Shown piece after piece: positions 13,801 to 25,567 of a stretch of 64,000 bases of DNA. Position numbers and translations under genes: made by a program. Origin of the DNA: Norana najaformis. Lineage: Eukaryota > Annelida > Clitellata > Crassiclitellata > Hormogastridae. The stretch spans positions 13,896,355 through 13,960,354 of the forward strand of contig OZ029918.1 in NCBI GenBank assembly GCA_964023275.1. The letters are read 5' to 3'. The notes under the pieces were generated by a model. The model did no database searches. It was not told the DNA's origin and was given only the letters and a program-made list of their open reading frames with translations. The first letter of the stretch is position 1, and each line of letters starts with the position of its first letter.

Positions 13801-16800
13801 TATAAAATATAATTATGAAATTATGAGATGGGTCTGTAATTAGACAGGTTGCCAGAGTCGAGAGAAGGTTTCTTTAACAGAGGAAATTATTGTCTTCTGG
13901 GTCAGTTGATTGGAGAAATGTCTGGGTGAACATCCTGTAAGGAGATGTCCAGATACTTTTATTATTAATATATTATTATCAATATTTTTTATTTATTGGA
14001 TTTAGAAATAATCCCTTGGTACAGGGTTTTCAAACTCAAGTGAATGCAAGGGCCACATAAGGGCTTGAGTGCTGGTTCAAGGGCCAGGTCACAACGAAAC
14101 ACAAAAAGCATGTAAATTATACTGAAAAAGAGGGGAAAAATCAAATTATTTTGCAACTGAAAATCTGGCCTTTACATTTAAAAAATGCAAGTAGCAGTTA
14201 CAGGTATTCAGTTTTGCCACTTAACTGGCAGCGTTGAATCTTGATCATGATGGCATCAATACCTGACTATATCTGCTGATGCTGAAAACCTTTTTAAAAC
14301 AAGTGCATCGCTTTGCCGCCTGACAAAAGGTAGGCCTAACTGTATGATAAAACAATTCCCCATGTTCACAGTCCGAAGTTTCTAGAAATGATGTGAACTG
14401 CCTTGATTGAACCCACAAGCACAAATGAAATTAAGAGTTTTTTTACAACATCTGTAACTTCTTTGAGTTCTAAGGTCTTTGCACACAGGCTTCATGATGC
14501 AAAATGCTGTAAGTGTTCTTGAAATTACGTGGAGGCACTCTCTGAGCACATCGCAGTAGCTCCATCAGTAGCTAAGTATACTAGTTTATTCCAAGGTAAT
14601 TCTACCCTTTCAGTACATTCCTCAAGCTTACTAAAGACATCTCTACCTGTGGCTGGGCTGTAGTGTGGAATCAAATCCAGTAACTCTTGCATAATGTTTA
14701 AGTGGCAATTCACTTGTTAAGAATACATTGCCAGTTGTGTTTTGTTGGTGGCAGCCATGCTGTCATCATTCTATATTGAAATTGCCTCATAATCGTTAGT
14801 TCATTTAACATACTTCTCCACACATTTGTTTCAAAATTCTGAAATTATTTATGGACTGTATTGGATGATATACTTTGACCTTAAAACACTTTTCTATTCA
14901 GATACAGGATTTTGCTTCCTTATAATATACATTCTGTTATGAATCTCTTTTTGATGAAAGGGTGCAGTGATTCTAGATCATTTGTACTGAGCACATAACT
15001 AAATCTTATCAAATCATTACTAGCAAGTTTAATGAGTTAAGTGAACACTTAAAGCTGTGTACTAAGTGACGATTACTTCAGTTGGCTCACGTTTTCTTCA
15101 TGAATTTTGCCACTAACTGTATTGCATTTATTAGCCTGCAGATGACTAAATGTAGGCCTGTATAGAACTTATTTAGTGCTTCAGACACTCTAACAATGAT
15201 TTCTTGCTAAAACTTAGTAAGCATAATAAAGTAATTTAAATAATAATTCATAATAATAAAAAATCCAAAAATAAAAGCCCGAAAACCTAAAGCCAAAAAA
15301 ATCAGACTGCTGATTACTGTTTTCCTGCTGGACCCCTGGGCAAGAAATTGGGACCACTGCCTTAGGATTTAAGAAGTGTCCAGAAAGAAAATGAAAATTC
15401 AGTTATTATTTTATAATAGTTTTTGACTGTTGGTGATTGCGTGTTGTCGTTTTGTCTGCTTATTGAATGTTTAAACAGGTGACCAACATGTCATTACAGG
15501 TAAGCCAGGCGTTGCCGGTCCTAGCTCGCCTTCTTTTTCACCAAGACGTAGATGTCTTAGCTGATGCCTGTTGGGCACTGTCCTACCTGTCGGATGGACC
15601 GAATGACAAGATCCAGGCAGTCATTGACTCCGGAGTCTGCCGACGACTGGTGGAGCTGCTCTTGTAAGTGGAAAGAAGTCTGATAGTCGGAAATTAATAA
15701 AAAGGCTTGTGAAATGGGGTGGATATGGCCACTGGAACAATACACTATAGTTTGAGTGATTAGGTGGGGATAATTGAGTGAGCAGGTGAGGTTTGGTCCT
15801 TGCTGGGTTGGTGGTTTTGGATGGGGGCATATGTAAATTTGGGTGGATGGGTGGGTGGGTGGATGGATGGATGGATATGAAGAAGTGGAATGATGAATGA
15901 ACTGTTTGGTTCGATAGTTGTTGTAGGGTGTAGTTGCCAATTTCATAAGTGGATCAACTGATTGATGTGGAAATTTTTGTTCTTGGGAAGACATTTGTGT
16001 GAAACTTTGTTAGTTGAATTGTTTAGTGATTGTACTGATTGACTGGGTCTATGAAATGATGGTAAGATTAAACAGTTGTTTATAAATTTATGAAAATTTG
16101 TTTATAAATTTATGAAAATCACAAGGATTGTCTGCACATAACTGTTTAATTGTTTTTTGACATGAAAGGTGTCCAGCGCAGAATGTAGTATCAGCTGCGC
16201 TCAGGGCGCTTGGAAACATTGTGACAGGCGATGACATCCAGACGCAGGTTGTAATAAACTGTGCCGTCCTTCCGTGTCTTCTGCAGCTTCTCAACTCTTC
16301 AAAGGAAGCCATTCGCAAGGAGGCCTGTTGGACAATCTCCAACATCACAGCAGGAAACAGAGCACAAATTCAAGTCAGATTGGCTTTGTTGAAAATATTG
16401 TTTTCAAGCACACATAAGCACTCAGTATACAGATGCACTTAGAAACAGAAATACACAGACATACAAATACACACAGGCATGCAAATACACACGAAGACAA
16501 TGACACCAACACAAATACATACAGACTCACAAATATACACCCTGACATAGAGAAGCACACCGACACACACAGATGCACTTTTGCATAATAAATGATTAGA
16601 TTTATTTTTTCAGCGGACAAGCATTTTTTCTCAGCTTAAACTTTCAAATTCAGATGTAAAAAGTTCAGTTATTCATTTTAACAATATTTTACACATTTTT
16701 CATTTGTATTTCCAATTACGATTGCAAAAGACATTTTGTGATTGTTAATTTTGCTTTTTTCGTAAAGGCTGTCATCGATGCCAACATCTTTCCGACACTG

Positions 16801-17610
16801 ATTGAGATTCTTGGGAAGGCAGAATTCAAGACACGGAAGGAGGCATGTTGGGCGATCACAAATGCTACATCTGGAGGAACACCTGAACAGATCCGGTTCC
16901 TGGTCGACCAGGGCTGCGTTGCCCCACTCTGTGACCTTTTGACCGTAATGGATGCTAAGATTGTCCAGGTGGCGCTAACAGCCCTTGAGAACATTCTCAA
17001 GCTGGGTGATCAGAGTGCAAAGATGAGTGGTGGCGTCAATCCGTACGCAGTGATGATTGAAGAGTGCTATGGTGCGCTTTCCTTCTAAATTGTTGACCGA
17101 TCTTTTGTACATTTTTTATAGGACCATTAGGGTTTCCTTTTTAACTGCTGCTATGGAAATGCTTTGTTACATTACTTTTTACTGATTGAGGCATTTTGTT
17201 GCATTTGCTGGGGCTATAGAAGTTGCTAAATTATACAGTGGATCTTTATGGGTTTCAGAATTATGGGTTTCAAGACATTTTCTTCCAAGTTATTAAGCTT
17301 ATTTTCACTGGTGGTGTGTTTATGTTGTTGCAGTTACTTATATTGTTAAGCTTGTTCCTTAACAAGTTTAGCATTTATAACTGCAATCTTCTACGGAATT
17401 TATTTGCTTTTGTTTGCAGGTCTGGACAAGATTGAATTCTTACAAAATCATGAAAATCAAGAGATCTACCGCAAGGCTTTTGAAATCATCGAGCGCTTCT
17501 TTGGAACAGATGAGGAAGATGAAAAATTAGCACCGAAGGTTGATGAGAACAGTCAACAGTATAACTTTGGCAGTGGACCTAACCCTCCAGTGCAAGGTTT
17601 TGAACTCTGA
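1858..17610 (+). CDS. KPNA: Importin subunit alpha (karyopherin alpha 1/5/6 type)
   Basis: Nuclear import adaptor that binds classical NLS cargo through armadillo repeats and importin beta through its N-terminal IBB domain. Coding exons: 1858-1992, 2606-2698, 3527-3623, 7518-7609, 9752-9883, 11362-11450, 13540-13639, 15500-15663, 16169-16373, 16768-17071 and 17420-17610 (stop). All phases agree and give 533 residues, close to the usual 536-539. The IBB basic clusters (RRQR, RKQKR, KRR) are in residues 28-52. Armadillo W..N motifs include W144/N148, W186/N190, W229/N233, W355/N359 and W397/N401; the repeat WALSY and the repeat RALGN lack one of the pair, as in the family. The acidic C-terminus (TDEEDEK) fits the CAS-binding region, and the protein ends NPPVQGFEL. 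The start ATG is the first in its exon, directly before the IBB. Intron 1 uses a GC donor (CAG|GCAAGG). The alpha-1 clade assignment rests on remembered family sequence. Confidence 0.96.
2780..2990 (-). mobile_element. LINE 3' coding-end fragment
   Basis: Read on the minus strand, this intron segment encodes a decayed stretch with the pattern [10 protein letters not shown], typical of the C-terminal end of CR1/L2-type LINE ORF2. It is closely related to 466-545. Confidence 0.5.
4280..5660 (-). pseudogene. Unrecognised degenerate coding relic in importin intron 3
   Basis: On the minus strand, several open blocks in different frames read like real protein rather than noise: an E/R-rich block near 5650-5570, a block with [16 protein letters not shown] near 5450, one with [18 protein letters not shown] near 5000, and blocks with [12 protein letters not shown] and [14 protein letters not shown] near 4530-4340. 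Stops and frameshifts separate them. I do not recognise the family. A decayed processed pseudogene or transposon ORF are both possible. Its 5' part is duplicated at about 6075-7015. Confidence 0.4.
5220..7015. repeat. Diverged tandem duplication (two units)
   Basis: Unit A (about 5220-5955) and unit B (about 6075-7015) align along their length. Examples are gtcctgaatttcatgac at 5324 and 6174, cacaactccaattctac or its variant at 5560 and 6350, and gaaacttccaagg at 5798 and 6588. Unit B carries an extra LINE fragment at about 6670-6950 exactly where unit A runs on without a break. Confidence 0.65.
6670..6950 (+). mobile_element. CR1/L2-like LINE 3' end fragment
   Basis: A plus-strand frame contains a [12 protein letters not shown] block and a final KTSLF, the standard C-terminus of CR1/L2-clade ORF2. 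The 3' tail motif ggtgctatataaatgtgc follows at 6920. It is inserted in duplication unit B. Confidence 0.7.
7955..8100 (-). mobile_element. SINE-like repeat, family C
   Basis: On the minus strand, an end of the form GGCATTATAGAAGTC is followed by a (GATTA)n-type tail (aatctaatctaatctaa on plus). The same structure occurs at 12780-12895, 28000-28110, 40485-40575, 48120-48255 and 48765-48905. Confidence 0.5.
8560..8620 (+). mobile_element. LINE/SINE 3' tail fragment
   Basis: The short motif ttcttgaaaggtgccgtgtaaatg matches the 3' tail that follows LINE ORF ends at 6920, 40245, 55405 and 58365. Confidence 0.4.
10460..10595 (-). mobile_element. tRNA-derived SINE, family B (partial)
   Basis: The minus-strand reading matches the family B copies at 32982-33167 and 57288-57475, including the region between the B-box and the 'tgtgtagtaaccttgagcaag' block. 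It is a diverged, truncated copy in importin intron 5. Confidence 0.5.
12780..12895 (+). mobile_element. SINE-like repeat, family C
   Basis: Ends in ggcactatagaagtcattagattagattag, split as a GGCGCT-like motif plus a (GATTA)n tail. It is the plus-strand counterpart of the copy at 7955. Confidence 0.45.
13690..13800 (+). repeat. Interspersed repeat, family D
   Basis: Shares tagtggactg, atattgacctgatt and a gccttgt.ca.tagaca block with 30525-30640, then runs into an AT-rich tail. The element type is unknown. Confidence 0.4.
14022..15359 (-). mobile_element. Degenerate hAT-superfamily DNA transposon
   Basis: The minus-strand frame 14713-14525 contains [17 protein letters not shown] and [13 protein letters not shown], typical of the hAT transposase (ZBED/GTF2IRD2-like) catalytic region; the rest is decayed. 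The left end begins CAGGGTTTTCAAACT. The right end, read inward on the minus strand, begins CAGTGGTCCCAAT. Flanks CCTTGGTA (14014-14021) and CCTTAGGA (15360-15367) form an 8-bp target-site duplication with two mismatches, as expected for hAT. It lies in importin intron 7. Confidence 0.75.
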
Positions 17611-19030
17611 TTTAGCCACGGATCTTTTTCTATTATAATCTGAATAGTTTGCTGTTTCTTTTGAAGCATCCTCACTGCTCTAGCTTTTGTTTGGTTTTCA
17701 TACTTGATGCCATTTTTTACCCATGATTCCACGTGCTTACTGAAGTTAGAAATCTTTAAGTTTCTGAACAGAAATATGATGACCGCGTTGTGTCTCAGTA
17801 TCTGTTAAATTATAGCTTTTCATTTGGCCTTCATGTCATGCTGATCTTTCTTTTGCGACGTGGTGGTTGATTCTTGCTGCATTGCTACGAAATTTGGTGC
17901 TCCATTGGTGGCAATTATTGGGTATTCTGGTTTGAATGTACGTAAGCACTTTTGATTTCAGTTATATAATTGTTCACAGGAAAAGTTAATATTAGGGATA
18001 CGTATAAATTCTTACAGTCTACGTAGTCTTTTAATATTAGGAGATTGATCCTAAATTAACTTTTCAACAGATTAAACTGTTCCGCTAAGAACCTTAGCAA
18101 GTTCCTAAAAGATGCTTTATCACAGATTGGACTGCTAAACTTGATGCATCGTTCAGAATATTACTAGCAGAAAATGTTGACAAATTAAACTGTAGCAAAT
18201 ACACAGTTTCATTATGTGTTTACTTATTCATTTTCTGCCTGTTTGGCTTTCTTTGGACAGGTTTATTCACATGTCCAACAGCAACAGGTAAAACAGGCCT
18301 ACCAGTAGTTAACATTTAGTTGTTATTAAACAGCAAGGAAATTAAAAACTACAAAAGGTTCATTTTGAGTTCCTCACTGTTGTCTGACTAAGTGAAGAGA
18401 AGACTTGTAGCAAAACCATGCATGTCATCCTTTAAAGACTTTAATAAAGAGGAAGGAGGAGTCAACTTTAGATATTTCACAGTTTTAGTGGCATTTATTC
18501 TTGGTTGAACCAGTGAAATAAAAAACAAGTACTGTACAGTTTTAAAAGGAGATACATTATAATTATTACTGATTATTTCCACATGGGCAGTTGTTTTACC
18601 CAATTAACAGAGCCAAGGTTCTCACTTGGAAGTTACGTGAATCCAAAATCCATTATATCAGAGGAAATAAACATTGACTTATTTCATCGGGATTAGAGTG
18701 TAATTCTGTGACATTAAAATTTGGATTTGCACTGTTAAGTCAAGCCATTATTAAAGACATGTAGACCCTAGTTATCTAGTGCGATATGGCTATAAATGGA
18801 TTTTGAGTGTACTATACGTTAGTATTATTATTATGCTGCATCTATATGTGGTAAATAATAAATTTAGTTATTTCAGTACAGCCTGTGCCTCTAAACACCA
18901 GCTTTAGTCAGACAGCAGTCTGTACTGCATTGGATTACTAGTAGACTTAGATGGGAGCCCTCTAAACTGAACCATGGTATATAGGTCTCTTCTACAGGAT
19001 TTGTATATATGTCACTGGCTACAGTAGTTG
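17611..19030 (+). other. Importin 3' UTR and intergenic DNA
   Basis: Follows the importin stop. An AATAAA at 18443-18448 is a candidate poly(A) signal, but others are possible. No further gene or clear repeat is recognised before the TIR element at 19031. Confidence 0.4.
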
Positions 19031-19147
19031 GCGTTCGAGTACGGACGTCCGCTAAGGGGAAGGGGAGGATGTATTGCCAAATGCGGACAAGGGGATGGAG
19101 GGGTCTAAAGTAGGTGATTTCCTTCGGAAGTCCTTTACGGACGACCC
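19031..19147 (-). mobile_element. TIR element, copy 3 (internally deleted)
   Basis: The minus-strand start CGGGTCGTCCGTAAAGGAC matches the terminal repeat of the copy at 50608. The next 80 bases match too (ccccttgtccgcatttggca), after which the copy is truncated. Confidence 0.6.
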
Positions 19148-19602
19148 GTTGTATAGACGTTATTGAAAGTATACAGGGATAGACTATTAGCAAAACTTGG
19201 AACAAAATGGCAGTGAAGAATGTAAAGAATTAGGATTGAACTCGGGAACAATCGCACGATTGCAAAAAAGTGAAGAAGGTGAGATAAGTTAACAACACGG
19301 CCACTGCAGCCACAAGTTTCGTCTGATTCAGTCGGAGAGTCTAAGAATCATTTGGCTGACGGGTGAGCATAGAAGTACTCCAAGGCCAGTCCAGTTGTGG
19401 CCTCGACTATTACCCCAGGTAGGTGAATCCTCCAACTAGCCCCACCTGTTTTGTTAGTCCGTTAGTTTTCGTAAGCTCACAAAAGGGTCCACCCTGCTGG
19501 GAGCTTAAGTGCAATGCGATCCTTAGTCCATGAATATCGCAGCAACCCTCAAGTTCAACCCGTCCAAAATCCAAAGCAAAGACCAAAATCCAAGACTAAA
19601 GG

Positions 19603-19893
19603 GTAAGTAAGTAAAGTATCCCATATCCCACAAGTGGGACGTAGGGGAGGCGCTCATTTCCTTTTCTAGGCCCTTGAGCCGGCAATGGACGAATCCCAAG
19701 GTCCTGGACACGGGGCCAGTGCATCGCAGGACTTGCCGTTTACTTCCCAGCTCACGCCGGTACCAAATTCTACTGTTTAGTGACAGAGGCACGGTGTGCG
19801 CAAACAACTTGCCCAAGGTCGTTACACGGAGTCGAACCCGCAACCGCATGATCATTGACCAAACGCGTTACCGATAGACCACCTTGCCGCACT
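19603..19893 (-). mobile_element. tRNA-derived SINE, family A, copy 2
   Basis: This is the best preserved copy. On the minus strand the head has an A-box TGGTCTATCGGTAACGC (19865-19881) and a canonical B-box GGGTTCGACTC (19829-19839), the internal Pol III promoter of tRNA genes. The body runs leftwards to a tail of TTAC/TTAG-type repeats at 19603-19615. It lacks an intact tRNA fold and 3' half, so it is a SINE and not a tRNA gene. Confidence 0.8.
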
Positions 19894-20415
19894 GTACTAA
19901 AAGGTACTTGCCCCTATATGTGACAGGAAGACTGCCCCACAGCTAGCGTTTGGCCAGACATCGCCCCTCCTGACTTGAAATCCTGAATCTTTCCGGTAGG
20001 TGTTAAACCGTGTTATGTTGCTGGGGTTGAGTTTGCGCATCAGCCGCCGGATCCTTTAGTCTGAGGCTGCACCTTTGAAGAGTCTCTGTAGCGACCCATA
20101 TGTAGGCTTATACAAGAACTGTGCTAATGCGATGCAATGGTAGGCGTCGTTAAATTCACCTCTACCTCCATATTTGCCGTGGTCCGGTTGATTTTCTTTC
20201 CGAACTGCTGCCCACCTGTATGATTATAAACGAAGTCTGATTATATCGCATCGCGCAATCGATTTTCACCTCTGCATTCGCCGATTTTGAATCGTCGTGT
20301 GAAAACTGGTTCTGGTTCTGACATTAATTCGCAGAGAATGGTTGTCCGGTTGTTGTGTTGCTGTTGTATTTGCTCTCTCCAGAACCACGCATCTCATAAG
20401 GACTACTGTTAAAAT

Positions 20416-20548
20416 GTAGATTTGATCTCTCAGGTCTCAGAAAAATCTCCAGAGATTAAAAAAGTTCTGGAACAGCTAGAACCCTTCAGAGACGGGAGAG
20501 GATCGACGCCGCTTCTGGAAACTAACTCGACGTTCCACCTGCTTATCT
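20416..20548 (+). other. Exon-like open frame of low certainty
   Basis: After a tctctcag acceptor-like site, an open frame begins VSEKSPEIKKVLEQLEP and runs about 38 codons to TGA. No neighbour or homologue supports it; it may be chance. Confidence 0.15.
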
Positions 20549-20559
20549 GATCCTATTCT

Positions 20560-20790
20560 TCTTTTAGTTGCTTTATATTTCTTCCTGCTTCTCCACCTGT
20601 TCCCCCTCTTAGTCCTCCTCTTCGACATCCTCTCTGCACTTCCTCTTCCTCCTCTTCTTCCTGCTTCTCTTCTTACTGTTTCTGTTCTTTCTTCTCCTCT
20701 TCTTTATACTCCTCCTCCTTCTCTTTCTCTTCTTCCTTTACCTCTTCCTCGACCTCCTCTCCCCGCCTTCACGTCTTCCTCTTCTGATTT
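20560..20790. repeat. Long polypyrimidine tract
   Basis: About 230 bases almost entirely of C and T on the plus strand, an irregular mix of CTT, CCT and TCC units. It is followed by an 11-base C run near 20900. Confidence 0.8.
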
Positions 20791-21290
20791 TCACGATCCA
20801 TAAATCAGAGCCGATGTCTTTTCGCATCACATTCAAACAATTGTGAGCGTCGTCGAAATTTAGCCGAGCCGCCTAATCCGTGTTCCGGACGGCCGCTCCC
20901 CCCCCCCCCTCTATGCGCAGGCGTATGTACGGAGAGATTGGTCAACCTCCAGTAATATGAATCCATTATAAAACATTGCGAGCCGTATATGCTGGGTGAC
21001 AGTAGTCAGTTACCAAATCAAAGTAAGAATTCTATGCACATTATGTATTTATTTCTGTATGTATGTATTTATGTATGTATGCATTTATATATGTATGCAT
21101 GTAGGCCTATTGGCGATATATCTATGTATGTACGTATGCATGCACGTGTGTATGTAGTCCTATTTACGCATATATGTATGTGGTTTTGTATAATATGCGT
21201 GTATATTTGTACGAAACTTCTCAAAGGCGCTGGAACATAATGATATGAAAGCATCGCATGCACAGGCTATGGGACAGAAGGCACCATTGT

Positions 21291-21340
21291 TGTCCCCATC
21301 CAAAATACTGGGGCAACCCCTAATATTTTGGATGGGGACA
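21291..21340. repeat. 50-nt near-perfect hairpin
   Basis: The arm TGTCCCCATCCAAAATA (21291-21307) is the exact reverse complement of the arm ending at 21340. An inner GGGG/CCCC stem closes a three-base loop. A third, diverged arm (tattctggatgggaaca) follows at about 21360. Confidence 0.8.
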
Positions 21341-22309
21341 CTCTTGGTGATGTTCTCCAATATTCTGGATGGGAACACCCACGATAATGAGACCCGGTAC
21401 ATGAGAATGTTTTCAAAACAATTTTATATTCTTAGGAGATGACGGGAAACGATAGCCAAACTGGATTGTTAGTGTAATTTTTCCCATGATAACTCAGAAA
21501 TTTTCAAACTTGTTTGTACGAGAAGATTCAATGACTTCATACCGATGAGTCATCGGGATGTGTAATTGTTTGTGATTGGCTGGCGGCGCCTTGCGTGCAG
21601 GCGGGCTATCGTCAGTAGTAATTCTCTCCGACGGACATCTTATCAAGTGGGTGCTCGCGCGGGAAAACGTCAGGCCTACGTTGTGATATGTCAGAGGGCT
21701 AAAACATTTTAAAAGTGCCGGCTCAAGGTACGAAAATTGGTCATAGATCGGGTACCGATCACATCGATCCCACAAGAGGATGTACCCTTTCGAGATCTTA
21801 AGGAAGGAAAACAATTCAGTATGCGGTTGAAGACAAGAAATCAGGATAGAATGGCTAAATGTCGGTTGGACTAAATAAGGCCATCAGATATTTGACGACT
21901 TGTAATAGACATCCAACATACAGTTACCATCAAAGTCGTCTTCAAAGGTTCTGTCGTCAAACAATTTTCTGGAGAAGACTGTGTTCCTCAATGTTCAGAA
22001 CTGATCTAGGCCCCATACGACACAGTAAGAAGGGTGGTCTTGCGATAGGTTGAGCAAAAAGAGTGAACATGTCTACCTTGTCACTGATAAAAACGTTTGC
22101 TGACCAAGTTTTACACTTTATAATGCATGTTTCGCCCACAGCTGCAACCTGTTGCACATGTCATTGTGTCAGTGTCATGTCAAGTCACGAGAAATGGTCT
22201 AAGACGTTGACCAAGCTCTTTCGATTGTCGTCTTCCTTCCATGCGACGTCTTCGAGAAAATTCTGTAGACCTCGCTGCTTATTCTCACCTACAGGTACCG
22301 GTTGAGGGA

Positions 22310-23790
22310 GCAGAGACAGAGACAGAGACAGCTAGAGTAACAGAAAGGCAGAGCTCGAGACTGAGAATAAGAGACAGACAGAGAGACTCAGAAAGTAATA
22401 GAGACAGAAAGGAAGAGATAGAGAAGATATATATATATAGCGAGAGAGAGAGAGAGAGAGAGCGAGAGAGTGCGAAAGTGACAGAGATAGATAGATAGAT
22501 AGATAGATAGACAGACAGGCAGACAGACAGACAGAGAAAAAGAGAGACACAGAGAAAGATAGAGGGAGAGAGGGAGGGAGAAGATTGATTGCGTGGAGCT
22601 ATTTTAAGAAGACCTCGTTGTCTCGTCGATCCGTCTGTCGAGCGATTGTCGTCGGTGTTATTCCTGTCTCCTGGAGGCGTGGGGAGTGGGCGCGTGGGCG
22701 GTGCGTGGGTGGAACGGTGACGCGTAGGGTGGAAGCAGCTCGTAACCCATCGACTTCACATTCCTTCCGTGTGGTTGATCGGCTCAAAGGCGGGATGAGA
22801 ATGCCAGGTAGCTGTAGACGTCAGAAGACAATAGGACGCATGACAACAGCAGGCGACGCACACAGACAATGACAGTGAGACCGACCGGTTGTTCAGAAGG
22901 CTGGCTGGATTATTGGCTGAATATGTGAATGAACGAACGAATGAATTGTTGAATTAATGGAGGAAGGAAAGAAAGAAACAAGCAAGCAAGCAAGGAAAGA
23001 AGGAAGCTAGAAAAGAGCGAGTTAGTTAATGAGTTAGTGAGTGAGCTAGTGAGTTAGTGAGTGAGTTAATAAGATAGGGAGGTTTGGAGGGAGGAACGGA
23101 GAGAAGGAAGAATGGAAAGAAGGGGGAGGGAGATAGGAGGGAGAGCCGAAAACAAGGAAGGAAAGGAGGAAGCAAAGAAGGATTACAATGCTCGTACGTA
23201 CATACTTCGTACATGCACATGCGTGCGTGAGAACTTACGATCACACACACACACGCACACACACACAGAGACAGACAGGTACATACATACCCAGGCACTT
23301 ACATAAATAATCAAAGAGGTGTTAACTTCTTCCCATTAACACTCTGAGCTGCGAAAAGGAAGAGAATAGAGTGGGAATGAATGGCTTCATGAATGGACGA
23401 ATGATGGATAGATGGATGGGTGGGTGGAAGAATTGATGGACGGACGGACGGACGGATGAACGAACGAACGAATGAATGAATAAAAGAATGAATGAATGAT
23501 GGATAGTTGGATTAAAAGATGAAAGAATAGGTTGGATGAACGAGTGAATGAGCGAATGATGGATGGGTGGATGGATGGATAGATGAATGGAAGAATGGAA
23601 GGAAACGGACGGAAACGGACGGATGGGTCCAAGAATGGATGGACGGACGGATGGATCCATTCATCAATCAATCAATGAATTGATAGAGAGTGGGTTGGAT
23701 GTTCTTTGAATGAAAAGATAGATGAATAAATGGATGAATGGAGGGAGGGATAATGGATGGAGAGATGGACGGATGGATGGATGTTCGTTC
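22310..23790. repeat. Dense simple-sequence region
   Basis: Purine-rich and tetranucleotide repeats: GAGACA (22310-22400), (GA)n (22441-22470), (TAGA/CAGA)n (22484-22540), GAAG/GAAA (22940-23180), (CA)n (23240-23265) and degenerate GGAT/GAAC/GGAC arrays (23380-23790). The long open frames that cross it are repeat artefacts. Confidence 0.85.
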
Positions 23791-23829
23791 ATCCATCTAC
23801 CCATCTATCCGTTCATCGATGGATGTATG

Positions 23830-24029
23830 GATAGGGTGGAGAAGCGCAGGCCGGGAGGAACTGGTGCGTTGGCTGCGATCACTAGTTGGGTGGCCTCAGC
23901 AGCAACATTAAACGCGCGTTCGTTGGCTGCAGTCCTTCGGAGACAGTCACCTGGGAGATGCGAGTGGCACCTGATGCGAACATCCGCTGCCAAAGAAGAG
24001 GCTGAACAAACGAGAAACTCGGAGCTCAG
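23830..24029 (+). other. Possible 5' untranslated exon of the precursor gene
   Basis: A GC-richer block with normal complexity ends in a strong splice donor (CTCAG|gtgagt at 24030). The next plus-strand acceptor is at 25509, in front of the signal-peptide exon. Its left boundary and the transcription start are not visible. It holds at least one short upstream ATG frame. Confidence 0.4.
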
Positions 24030-25509
24030 GTGAGTCGATGATATCACCCGTGTCATTCATCGAGCTAATGGCAGTGCAATGCAGAAAGCAAAACTTGTCC
24101 ATTCAGGCGCAGGCGGGTATTCACAATTAAAAGAGTCAGCCAATCTGATAAGGTGTCAAAAGAAACAAGCGACACATTTGGAACGCCTGACTAATAGTCT
24201 TGGAAAGGCTAATTAAGATGAAGACTTTGGCCTTTATACCTTCCATTCCACAAGCTCATCTTCGGGAAATCTGCCGTCCAATTGGTTGCAGACTCGCTCA
24301 ATGAAACCGGCTACAGCGGCTGTGTCTTCTTATTTGCTTAACAGCTCTTTAACATAATCGCTCCAGTATATGCTTTCTCCGATGTACTGCGAGAACAGCT
24401 TGACAATTAGTGCTTTTACTAGCTCATGTGCTACGACCGTAGTCAAATAGCTTTTCTGAGAAATTTACAGAGGTCAGAATGGCGTTTCGAGCAATTAGTG
24501 CAACATGACTCTGAGCATTAATTTTGTTAACCGCTTCAAGCAATACTTGTAGGCTACACGGAGTAGGCCTGGTTGTTTTCAGTCATTTGTTTTTTGCAAT
24601 ACTCGTGCATGTATTTGTTAATTTTATTTAGTACCTGTAACGGAATATTTACTCAGATGCTCTCTCTGTACGAAAGATCGGCGGGAACAAGTTTGTTTAC
24701 AGATATCATTGTGTGATCAGAAATTATCTTAATTTCATCTGAATCGCCTGGCTTGAAGCAAAGGACGCAAAAGAGAAAGACAACTGCATTAAGACTGTCA
24801 AAGGCAACTTTTAGACCGACTGCTGATTAGCCTACGACTCTTTATCTAGAATATTACCAGAAATGCCCTCCCTGTGCGTCAGCAAGGCTCAAATCCAAGA
24901 GTCTCACCAAGATTCCTCGAGAATCAAACTGTGAAGAAAAGGGAAGCTTACAAGTTAACTTACTCCATCTGAGGAGGAGCAAAACTAGTCACATGTCCGC
25001 GGTGTTTTTTTTATAGAAAGTAAGGGCAGTTCCACCTCCACACTTTTTCAGGTAATTCCTCACTGAAGTGTGGTTCGACATCCGAGGGGAAATTCTAGGT
25101 GGCATGTTTGAGGTTCTTCCCAAAAAACAATAAACCTCTTTGTTATGATGGGGCGTGATTACGAGCTAAATTGTAAAATAAATGGTGTGATAAAGGGCAG
25201 ATTTGGGGTTTGGGCGATTAGGCCACGTGGACAAGTTTCATAAAAGGTAAAAATATCAGAAAAAAGTTCGGACTTGGAAATGCGATCACAACTCCCAAAA
25301 GTCTCGCTGACTGGAAAAAAATTATAAAAATTCAAAACATCAGTTGTCTTTGTAGTTGGTAAAAGGCCGTCCAAGACCTGTAATGGTCTTCACTGCCTGA
25401 CAGACCTATCGCCCTACTGTTTAGACCCACAAATCGCACCCTGCATATATCTAAGCCTATCGTGGGCAAGAATTTTTCAACATTATCCCGTTTTTGTGTT
25501 TCCTTTCAG
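24030..25509 (+). other. No gene recognised (putative first intron)
   Basis: Unique-looking, moderately AT-rich sequence. I see no convincing exon, repeat or RNA gene here on either strand. Confidence 0.35.
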
Positions 25510-25567
25510 AAGCGTTACATTGATTTCGCTGTAGACGTCTGCTGCTATCTATCACCATTGCTACCAA

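Noticed and set aside
15557..15994. 145-codon minus-strand frame over importin exon 8
   Set aside because: It lies antisense to a confirmed exon and runs into a GGAT/GGGT repeat; no independent support.
19829..19881. tRNA gene suggested by A- and B-box matches
   Set aside because: No complete cloverleaf or acceptor stem, and the unit continues into a repeated SINE body found at other loci.
23322..23671. Ser/His/Pro/Ile-rich open frames of about 100 codons
   Set aside because: Translations of GGAT/GGAC-type tetranucleotide arrays.
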